A stretch of DNA of 13,669 nucleotides, taken from positions 11,077 to 24,745 of the forward strand of contig QIAS01000192.1 of NCBI GenBank assembly GCA_003225615.1, in the 5' to 3' direction. The notes below the pieces were generated by a model. That model was not told the DNA's origin, did not search any database, and saw nothing but the letters and a program-made list of their open reading frames with translations. The stretch's first letter is position 1. Every line of letters begins with the position of its first letter. Below are positions 7,798-13,669 of the stretch, piece by piece. The stretch is from Acidobacteriota bacterium. GTDB taxonomy: Bacteria > Acidobacteriota > Terriglobia > Terriglobales > Acidobacteriaceae. The position numbers were made by a program, and so were the translations under genes.

Positions 7798-7815
7798 GTT
7801 TATCTCATGGATGGA

Positions 7816-8358
7816 TTATTCGAATTTTTCGGCGTCACGGAACAGCGTTCCCTGGCGGTCTTTTGCGGAGACGACGGGCTCACCCGGCAACTTCCAGTCG
7901 ATTTTCAAATCAGGATCGTCCCATGCGATAGTTCGTTCGAGCTCGGGGGAGTAAAAGTCGGTGGCTTTGTAGAGCACGTGGGCGCCGTCTGAAAGAACAC
8001 GAAAGCCGTGGGCTAAACCGGCGGGGATCCACAGACTGCGCTTGTTATCGCCGGACAGCCGGGTTGCCTCCCACTTACCAAAAGTGGCCGACTTCTTTCG
8101 CAAGTCGACCGCGACGTCGAGCACTTCTCCGAGCACGACACGCACCAGCTTGCCTTGCGGACGCTTAACCTGATAATGCAAGCCGCGCAAGACATTGTGA
8201 GCGGAGAATGAGTGATTGTCCTGCACAAAACCCTCGGTGATACCCGATTCCGCCATCGTTCGCTGATTGTAAGTTTCCAGAAAAAAGCCTCGCGCATCAT
8301 TGAAGACGTGAGGTTCCAAAATAAAGACGCCGGCCAGCGAGGTTTCGATCTTCTTCAT
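7816..8358 (-). CDS. rmlC: dTDP-4-dehydrorhamnose 3,5-epimerase RmlC
   Basis: A 180-residue cupin-fold epimerase that converts dTDP-4-dehydro-6-deoxy-D-glucose to the L-lyxo isomer, the third step of the pathway. The frame is open to 8445, but the ATG at 8358 gives the normal family length and opens directly with MKKIETSLAGVFILEPHVF. An AGGCGG site lies 7 nt upstream, and the longer form would run into rmlA. Visible residues: catalytic-base candidate H61 in RGLHYQ, H117 in PAGLAHGF, Y130 in VLYKATDFYSPE and D167 in SAKD, matching the His/Tyr/Asp set of characterised RmlC enzymes. DARGFFLE at 21-28 is also conserved. It starts 31 nt after rmlA and is followed 18 nt later by rmlD. Confidence 0.95.
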   Translation of the reverse strand: MKKIETSLAGVFILEPHVFNDARGFFLETYNQRTMAESGITEGFVQDNHSFSAHNVLRGLHYQVKRPQGKLVRVVLGEVLDVAVDLRKKSATFGKWEATRLSGDNKRSLWIPAGLAHGFRVLSDGAHVLYKATDFYSPELERTIAWDDPDLKIDWKLPGEPVVSAKDRQGTLFRDAEKFE

Positions 8359-8389
8359 TACTATGCCGCCTGCATATGCGATCGCCACG

Positions 8390-9286
8390 TCAGAAAACCC
8401 TTTCTCTGAGGAGCTGTAATAAATACGTACCGTAGCTGTTGCCATTCATGGACTTGCCGATACACTGTAATTCCTCTGCGCTGATGTATCCAGAGCGGTA
8501 GGCAATTTCCTCCGGACAGGCGACCATCAAACCCTGCCGCTTTTCGATTGTCTGAATAAAGAGCGCAGCCTCCATCAAAGCCTCGTATGTTCCGGTATCG
8601 AGCCAGGCCATGCCACGGCCCATCACTATGACTTCCAGTTGCCCGCGCTTGAGATAGGCCTTGTTTAAATCTGTGATTTCCAGTTCGCCGCGCGCCGATG
8701 GCTTCAGGGAGAGAGCCAGTTCCACCACCTGGTTGTCGTAAAAATAAAGCCCAGTCACCGCATAACGCGACTTTGGCTTGCTGGGCTTTTCTTCCAGGCT
8801 GAGCACCCTTCCTGAGTCATCGAACTCCACTACGCCATAACGCTCCGGATCTTGCACCGGATAGGCGAAAATGCGCGCCCCGTGGGTCTTTTGCGTGGCC
8901 TCCCGCAGGCTTTTGACGAGATCGTGTCCATAGAAGATATTGTCTCCCAGCACCAGCGCGCAGCAGCTTGAGCCGATAAATTCCTTGCCCACGAGGAATG
9001 CTTGCGCAATTCCTTCTGGTTTAGGCTGCACGGCATATTGCAGGGAAATCCCATAGCGACGGCCATCTCCGAGTAATTGCTCAAATTTTGGACGATCCTG
9101 CGGAGTGGAAATGACCAGAATATCGCGCACGCCGGCCAGCATCAGGGTGCTGAGCGGGTAATACACCATGGGCTTGTCATAAATTGGCAGCAGGCTCTTG
9201 CACGTGGCATGGGTGACGGGGTAGAGGCGCGTTCCCGAACCGCCCGCCAGGATAATTCCTTTATAAGCGCCTCTTGCGGGCGCCAT
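8390..9286 (-). CDS. rmlA: Glucose-1-phosphate thymidylyltransferase RmlA
   Basis: A 298-residue nucleotidyltransferase that makes dTDP-glucose from dTTP and glucose-1-phosphate, the first committed step. The signature GGSGTRL is at 15-21. [34 protein letters not shown] and [13 protein letters not shown] follow in the order expected for RmlA/RffH. In the segment usually read KQLLP, this protein has KSLLP. The open frame extends to 9424 inside rmlB, so its first part is not real. I prefer the ATG at 9286, which leaves 8 residues before the conserved KGIILAGG. An ATG at 9310 is also possible; neither has a strong ribosome binding site. The gene follows rmlB closely and precedes rmlC by 31 nt. 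Confidence 0.94.
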   Translation of the reverse strand: MAPARGAYKGIILAGGSGTRLYPVTHATCKSLLPIYDKPMVYYPLSTLMLAGVRDILVISTPQDRPKFEQLLGDGRRYGISLQYAVQPKPEGIAQAFLVGKEFIGSSCCALVLGDNIFYGHDLVKSLREATQKTHGARIFAYPVQDPERYGVVEFDDSGRVLSLEEKPSKPKSRYAVTGLYFYDNQVVELALSLKPSARGELEITDLNKAYLKRGQLEVIVMGRGMAWLDTGTYEALMEAALFIQTIEKRQGLMVACPEEIAYRSGYISAEELQCIGKSMNGNSYGTYLLQLLRERVF

Positions 9287-9339
9287 TGTTTTCCAGATCC
9301 CAGTGCTCATATAGGCCAGTAGCCAGCCTGCTGTTTTGC

Positions 9340-10407
9340 TTAACCGGCATAGTGGGTTGCAATCCACTGCCGATAAGCTCCGCTCGTAACTTCTCGAATC
9401 CACTCCTCGTGCTCGAGGTACCACTGAATGGTTTTGCGAATTCCGCTCTCAAAGCTCTCGCGCGGAGTCCAACCCAATTCGCGTTCAATTTTGCAGATAT
9501 TCATAGCATAGCGGCGGTCGTGACCAGGACGATCTTTCACAAACGTAATCAGATTACGGTGCGGCACGACCTGATCATGAGGCCGGAGTTCGTCCAGAAT
9601 CGCACAGATTGTCTCCACAATCTCGAGATTACATTTCTCGCTTCCGCCCCCGATGTTATAGGTCTGGCCCACGGTTCCTCGCGCCAGGACGCTTCGCAAA
9701 GCCTCGCAGTGATCTAAGACGAACAGCCAATCCCGCAGGTTCCGCCCGTCGCCATAAATCGGCAATGGCTTGCCGGTGGAGGCATTCAAGATGACCAGCG
9801 GGATAAGTTTCTCCGGGAACTGATAGGGGCCGTAATTGTTGGAGCAGTTGGTGGTCAGTGTAGGCAGGCCATAGGTCTGATAATAAGCGCGCACCAGGTG
9901 ATCGGCAGCAGCTTTCGATGCCGAATAAGGGCTGTTCGGCGCGTAACCTGTCTCTTCATTAAATGCGGCGTCGGCCGGGCCGAGTGACCCGTAGACTTCA
10001 TCGGTTGAAACGTGCAGGAAGCGGAATTTCTGACGTTCGCTTTCCGGCAAATTCATCCAATAGGCTCTGGCTTCCTCGAGAAGACAAAACGTTCCATTTA
10101 CATTTGTACGAATGAAATCATCCGGGCCGCGAATGGAGCGGTCCACGTGGCTTTCGGCCGCGAAATGCAGCACCGCGCGCGGACGATGGAGGCGGAACAG
10201 GTCGCTGACTACATGCCGGTCGATCACGTCTCCTTGTACAAACTGGTAGCGGCGGTCAGACGAAATCTGCTCGAGGTTGCGCAGGTTGCCGGCATAGGTC
10301 AACTTGTCAAGATTGATGACCGGAGTTCCAACCTCCGATATCCACTGCAAGATGAAGTTCGAGCCGATGAAGCCGGCCCCACCGGTAACTAGAATCGTGT
10401 CTTCCAT
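9340..10407 (-). CDS. rmlB: dTDP-glucose 4,6-dehydratase RmlB
   Basis: A 355-residue extended short-chain dehydrogenase/reductase, first gene of rmlBACD, that turns dTDP-glucose into dTDP-4-keto-6-deoxyglucose with tightly bound NAD. GGAGFIG at 9-15 is the nucleotide loop. LDKLTYAGN and [12 protein letters not shown] are family hallmarks. The active site shows T135-D136-E137 in STDEVYG and Y161 and K165 in [21 protein letters not shown] and [15 protein letters not shown] complete the substrate-binding regions. Length is typical. Upstream of the ATG I see no clear Shine-Dalgarno sequence (the bases read CATCTCC), so the start could be leaderless or weakly initiated; no better start exists. An intrinsic terminator lies about 75 nt upstream, so this operon should have its own promoter. 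Confidence 0.96.
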   Translation of the reverse strand: MEDTILVTGGAGFIGSNFILQWISEVGTPVINLDKLTYAGNLRNLEQISSDRRYQFVQGDVIDRHVVSDLFRLHRPRAVLHFAAESHVDRSIRGPDDFIRTNVNGTFCLLEEARAYWMNLPESERQKFRFLHVSTDEVYGSLGPADAAFNEETGYAPNSPYSASKAAADHLVRAYYQTYGLPTLTTNCSNNYGPYQFPEKLIPLVILNASTGKPLPIYGDGRNLRDWLFVLDHCEALRSVLARGTVGQTYNIGGGSEKCNLEIVETICAILDELRPHDQVVPHRNLITFVKDRPGHDRRYAMNICKIERELGWTPRESFESGIRKTIQWYLEHEEWIREVTSGAYRQWIATHYAG

Positions 10408-10481
10408 GGAGATGGTGAGTGATCAGTTTGCAAGCCGCAGATCTTGCAGGCCCAACCAGCAAACTTTGTTGTGATTGTAAT
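10408..10481 (-). promoter_or_regulatory. Leader region of the rmlBACD operon
   Basis: This is the short gap between the terminator of the preceding unit and the rmlB start. Because the terminator should stop incoming transcription, a promoter for rmlBACD is expected here. I could not identify a convincing -35/-10 pair or a Shine-Dalgarno sequence, so placement is by position only. Confidence 0.3.
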
Positions 10482-10507
10482 AAAAAAGAGCCCGAAAAGG
10501 CTCTTGG
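10482..10507 (-). terminator. Intrinsic terminator of the beta-helix gene
   Basis: Read on the minus strand, AAGAGCC (plus 10499-10505) pairs with GGCTCTT (plus 10486-10492) around the 6-nt loop TTTTCG. A run of T follows, formed by the six A residues at 10482-10487. This is a classic rho-independent terminator about 25 nt after the stop of the beta-helix gene. It divides the glycosyltransferase/beta-helix unit from rmlBACD. Confidence 0.8.
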
Positions 10508-10531
10508 AATACGCTGTTGTTTCGGATTCTT

Positions 10532-12151
10532 TTAGTTGGGCTGGGTATCGGAAGAGATTTGCGAAGATTGCAACAAAGCAGGCTCTGCCACTCGCGAATG
10601 AGTGTCCTGCCGGCTAGCCTTCTGCCATTCCGCAAAAGAATATTCTTGCAGGGCCCAGCGGAAGCGAGGCCGCTTTGCGTGATAGGAATTCCGGTCGGCT
10701 ACAAACGTGTCTTGCGCGCCCTTGGATATGTACAGCATATTCGCCGGAGCACCAAAAAAAGCGTTGTCCGTGATCTGCACAGCCCGGGTATGAGGACCGC
10801 CTTCCAACCGCAACGCGAATCCGCCCGAACCTTGCCCCTGAACCGTATTGTCGTGGACATCCGCGTTCACGACGTCTTCCATCGTGATGGCGCCTGCGAC
10901 CTGGTGAGTGCCGTTCCCTTTCAGGACATTGTTAGAAATTTCATTGTGGAACCCTGTTTCCCGGTCATTAACGAAAATGCCGGCCCCGTAAGCGTCTTCT
11001 ACGAGGTTGTGGCGCACCTTGGAATCGCGGGTAAACAGCAAAACGATACCCGCTGTCAGGTGCCCGGCAACTCCGCCTCGAGTGCAGTGGTTCTTTTCGA
11101 CGATAACGTTATATGTCAGGGGATCCGGATCGACGGCGTGTACGACAATGTTGTACTCGCCATCCAAGTCGGCGCGGTTCTGACTGATAAGCACGTCATG
11201 GCTGTCCTTGACGTCTATCGTGTTCTCCCCGTTGCCCCCGCCTGAATTTTCGGCAATCAATCCATGGGCAGAGTGCCAGATTGTGATGTCATCTTCTCCC
11301 GCTGGTGCGAATGTGTTACCGACAATTCTGAAGTCGCTGACGCCTCGGACAAAGTAGATGCCCCAGCGCTCCAGTCCTTTGGGATAAGGGATGAAGGTAT
11401 TGTTCTGGATGGTAATGTGCGACAGTGTGCCCGAATGCACGCTGGCATAGACTCCCGCCGACATTGTGCCATTGGACAAACTTGGTTGGGTGCTGATGAT
11501 GCTGTTCCGAAGAGTAATGTCCGTCACCTGCGCCGCCCAGGAGTACAGCCGCAAGCCTTCACGCGCATCGCGCAGATCCAGATTGTCGTACACGATGTGA
11601 CTTTGCTCATGATTATCAATGTTCACATCGCGTAATTGGATTTCGATGTTGCGCGGTTCGGCTTTTTTCAAAAACAGCCGGTGATTTTTCGCGTCATACC
11701 ACCAGGATGACTCAGTGACGACCTGCTCCTTGCTTGAGACCAATATCATGCGGTTCTCGCCGTTCCATAGGGAGGCCGGGGCGGTATTCAGGGGTTCTAG
11801 GTACCGCCATTGATCACGCTCTACCGGAAGACTGCCCGTGTCCAGCAGATTACTGCCGCTGATTACTGGTCTCGCTCCGGTGCCATAAGCGCCGTAGGTA
11901 ATGACCTTTTCTCGTGTCCCGGACGAGGATGGCTGAAGCGTTTCGCGCCACAAGTCTCCGCGTCTGAATAGTACGAAATCGCCGGGTCCCAGATGGACCT
12001 GGTTTGCACGAGCTATGGTCTTCCAGGAATCTGTAGAGGATAAACCCGAGTTCTGATCCGCTCCGTGGCTGGAACTCACGTAGTACGTTGTCCCACCTGC
12101 TATAGCGCTAAGGAGAAACAAAGCGCTCAGAATGAAGATGGCGGTCCTCAT
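10532..12151 (-). CDS. Secreted right-handed parallel beta-helix protein
   Basis: A 539-residue exported protein. Residues 1-20 form a signal peptide (MRTAIFILSALFLLSAIAGG) leading into TTYYVSSSHGADQNSG, the usual opening of bacterial right-handed beta-helix proteins. GPGDFVLFRRGDLWRETL follows near residues 60-77. From about 175 to 480 there are regular rungs with a repeated hydrophobic-x-hydrophobic-x-x-N pattern (ITIQNNTF, FRIVGNTF, VLISQNRA, VIVEKNHC, NEISNNVL, ADVHDNTV, VQITDNAF), typical of Asn-ladder beta-helices such as polysaccharide lyases, hydrolases and epimerases. The C-terminus is polar. The neighbouring glycosyltransferase gene and rmlBACD suggest a role on a surface glycan, but no catalytic residues can be assigned. 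An alternative start at 12184 would overlap the glycosyltransferase by 11 nt; the chosen ATG leaves a clean signal peptide and a 22-nt gap. Confidence 0.82.
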   Translation of the reverse strand: MRTAIFILSALFLLSAIAGGTTYYVSSSHGADQNSGLSSTDSWKTIARANQVHLGPGDFVLFRRGDLWRETLQPSSSGTREKVITYGAYGTGARPVISGSNLLDTGSLPVERDQWRYLEPLNTAPASLWNGENRMILVSSKEQVVTESSWWYDAKNHRLFLKKAEPRNIEIQLRDVNIDNHEQSHIVYDNLDLRDAREGLRLYSWAAQVTDITLRNSIISTQPSLSNGTMSAGVYASVHSGTLSHITIQNNTFIPYPKGLERWGIYFVRGVSDFRIVGNTFAPAGEDDITIWHSAHGLIAENSGGGNGENTIDVKDSHDVLISQNRADLDGEYNIVVHAVDPDPLTYNVIVEKNHCTRGGVAGHLTAGIVLLFTRDSKVRHNLVEDAYGAGIFVNDRETGFHNEISNNVLKGNGTHQVAGAITMEDVVNADVHDNTVQGQGSGGFALRLEGGPHTRAVQITDNAFFGAPANMLYISKGAQDTFVADRNSYHAKRPRFRWALQEYSFAEWQKASRQDTHSRVAEPALLQSSQISSDTQPN

Positions 12152-12173
12152 GCCCACTCGCGCAGCAGGTTGG

Positions 12174-13669
12174 TCAGGAAGCATCAGCTCGCGACCGGCT
12201 CTTCTTTTCCGAGACGAGTGTTGTTGGATCCAAGCGCTCGGCACCCGCAAGTTCTTTCCAATCCATAAGCTTCAGATAAGCGCTCTCGATTTCACCGGTG
12301 ACCTGGGGCCATAAGTAACGGGCCCGAATTCTTTTTCGCGCGCTGCGGGTGGCTTCTTCGCGGACCTGCGGGTCGGATATCAGCAAGCGAAGCATGCGCT
12401 CCAGATCATCTACGTCGCCACGCTTGAACATGAAGCCTGCTTCCTCGACCAACTCGCGATTTTCGGGAATATCGCTGGCCAGCACGCAAACGCCGGCGCC
12501 CATGGCGTCCAGAAGAGCGAGTGACAAGCCTTCCAGGTCCGAAGGCAATACGAAGAGCATGGCATTAGTCAGCAACTCTTCCAGGGCTTCACCGGAAACC
12601 CAATCCAGCAGACGGATTTTGCCGTTCTGATGCTGGCGGAGAGCATTCGCATATGCATCTGAATAGCTTGATCCTCCAGCCATGACCAGCTTGACTGACG
12701 TGTGTATCCTCTCGAATGCTTCGATGAGCAGGTGGCAATTCTTCTCAGGGGAGAATCGGCCAAGGAAAAGAATGTACTGCCCAGGCTTGAGGCCCCATTT
12801 CAGAATGTGAAACGGCTCTCGAACTTCACGAGCTTCGGTCCCGTTAGGAACGAGCAAGGCTTCAGCCCCGTAATTATTGCGGTAATACTCCTGCAGCGTG
12901 CGCGAAACCACCATGGTGCAGTTGGGGAGCCGGATAGCCGCTTGTTCCCCGAGACGCAGAACCGCGGACGCTATGCGGCCCCATTTTCGGCGCTGCCAAT
13001 CCAGCCCTTGCACCGTGACCACGGTCTTCTTACCAAATAACCGCGGCAGGAATGCAAACAGCGCGGGTCCCAGGGCGTGATAATGCACGATGTCGCAGCG
13101 GGTGAAGGCGACGTGCACTGTGCTCAGCAGAGTGTGGACGACAGTTTCCAGATGCTTTGACCGGATTGTAGGCAGGCGAAGTAACCGCATTCCGTTGTGT
13201 TCTAATCGTGGGGGAGTGAAGTAATTGCGGCAGTACACGGTTACTTCGTGCCCCATTTCCGCCAGGCGCTTGCCGACTTCTTCGTAGTAGGTTTCGATTC
13301 CGCTGTATTTGGAGACGACGCCTCGGCCACCGATGAAGGCGATCTTTAGCTCTGGCTTGCGACCCGCGAAGGAGTATGAGGTCGTAGTCTGTGGTTGGTC
13401 GTTGGCGAGTCGCTCGTAAAGACGCTGGAGTGTTTCGTGGTGCGCCTGGGGATCGTGCCGCTCGCGCACAAGTTCGCGACCGGCCGCGCCCATCTGCTGG
13501 GCCATATCCTGGCGCTCGTAAAGAAAAGCGATGGCCCCAGCGAGCCCTTCAATGTCGCCAGGGCGGAAGAGCAAGCCGGTCTTGCCTTCATATACAAGTT
13601 CGCGGCGGGAGCCCAGATCGGAAGCGACTACGGCACGTCCCATGGCATAGGATTCCAGAATGCTCTTTC
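12174..13669 (-). CDS. Glycosyltransferase, two GT4-like modules fused (5' partial)
   Basis: The frame is open to the right edge, so the first 497 visible residues lack the true N-terminus. The ATG at 13643 is internal: the upstream codons encode KSILESYA, which runs into MGRAVVASDLGSRRELV, the late motif of a GT-B family 4 transferase. Visible residues 1-90 are the C-terminal end of this first module. After a polar linker (about 90-107) a second, complete GT4-like module begins with KIAFIGGRGVVSKYSGIE. It has the nucleotide-sugar half with GRFSPEKN (R304, K309) and DLEGLSLALLDAM at 378-390. In that last motif the usual E-x7-E reads E-x7-D. There is no Met, Val or Leu start codon in the linker, so the second module is not a separate gene. 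Likely role: adding sugars to a surface or exported polysaccharide, possibly rhamnose; acceptor and donor are not visible. It is followed 22 nt later by the beta-helix gene. Confidence 0.88.
   Translation of the reverse strand, partial: KSILESYAMGRAVVASDLGSRRELVYEGKTGLLFRPGDIEGLAGAIAFLYERQDMAQQMGAAGRELVRERHDPQAHHETLQRLYERLANDQPQTTTSYSFAGRKPELKIAFIGGRGVVSKYSGIETYYEEVGKRLAEMGHEVTVYCRNYFTPPRLEHNGMRLLRLPTIRSKHLETVVHTLLSTVHVAFTRCDIVHYHALGPALFAFLPRLFGKKTVVTVQGLDWQRRKWGRIASAVLRLGEQAAIRLPNCTMVVSRTLQEYYRNNYGAEALLVPNGTEAREVREPFHILKWGLKPGQYILFLGRFSPEKNCHLLIEAFERIHTSVKLVMAGGSSYSDAYANALRQHQNGKIRLLDWVSGEALEELLTNAMLFVLPSDLEGLSLALLDAMGAGVCVLASDIPENRELVEEAGFMFKRGDVDDLERMLRLLISDPQVREEATRSARKRIRARYLWPQVTGEIESAYLKLMDWKELAGAERLDPTTLVSEKKSRSRADAS

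Noticed and set aside
8359..8445. N-terminal extension of RmlC
   Set aside because: The extra 29 residues are not RmlC-like and would overlap rmlA; the ATG at 8358 gives the normal length and has a usable ribosome binding site.
9287..9424. N-terminal extension of RmlA
   Set aside because: It lies mostly within rmlB and precedes the conserved KGIILAGG by too much; starts at 9286 or 9310 are sufficient.
10517..11245. 242-codon plus-strand frame opposite the beta-helix gene
   Set aside because: It lies antisense to the clear beta-helix repeats and also runs through the terminator; no recognisable fold.
13641..13643. ATG at 13643 as the start of the glycosyltransferase
   Set aside because: Codons upstream to the window edge continue the conserved GT4 motif in frame, so this Met is internal.

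Overview
This window looks like part of a chromosome from a free-living Gram-negative bacterium. Moderately high G+C, a long outer-membrane porin-like protein with a coiled-coil N-terminus, a secreted VPS10/sortilin-type propeller protein and a CsbD/YflT-like stress pair together resemble soil Acidobacteriota (Terriglobia-like). That assignment rests on protein resemblance only, with no marker gene in view.

Layout. (1) 219-2577, plus strand: a two-gene unit encoding a porin-like outer-membrane protein and, 4 nt later, an exported cupredoxin-like protein with recognisable copper ligands and a carboxypeptidase-regulatory-like C-terminus. A GC-rich hairpin lies just after it. (2) 2671-3532, minus strand: a two-gene stress-type unit, a glycine-rich YflT/general-stress-17M-like protein followed by a CsbD-family protein. 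(3) 3769-6924, plus strand: one very large secreted Asp-box beta-propeller protein of the VPS10/sortilin type, which I start at a TTG codon because of a near-perfect ribosome binding site. (4) 6940-10407, minus strand: a complete rmlBACD operon for dTDP-L-rhamnose synthesis from glucose-1-phosphate. (5) 10482-13669, minus strand: the end of a polysaccharide gene cluster. It contains a glycosyltransferase entering from the right edge, which appears to be two GT4 modules fused in one frame, then a secreted right-handed beta-helix protein, then a good intrinsic terminator separating this unit from rmlBACD.

How the parts fit. Regions 4 and 5 belong together: rmlBACD makes the activated rhamnose donor, the glycosyltransferase(s) probably assemble a surface or exported glycan, and the beta-helix protein may bind, cut or modify it outside the cytoplasm. 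Regions 1-3 are envelope and stress genes with no visible functional tie to the rhamnose cluster.

I found no tRNA, rRNA, CRISPR array, insertion sequence or defence system. No stretch longer than 300 nt lacks a gene; the largest gaps are 1-218 and 3533-3768. Nothing here is clearly a wholly new system. The items most worth following up are the double glycosyltransferase with a Glu-to-Asp change in its second motif, the porin-cupredoxin pair, and the corrected starts of several genes.
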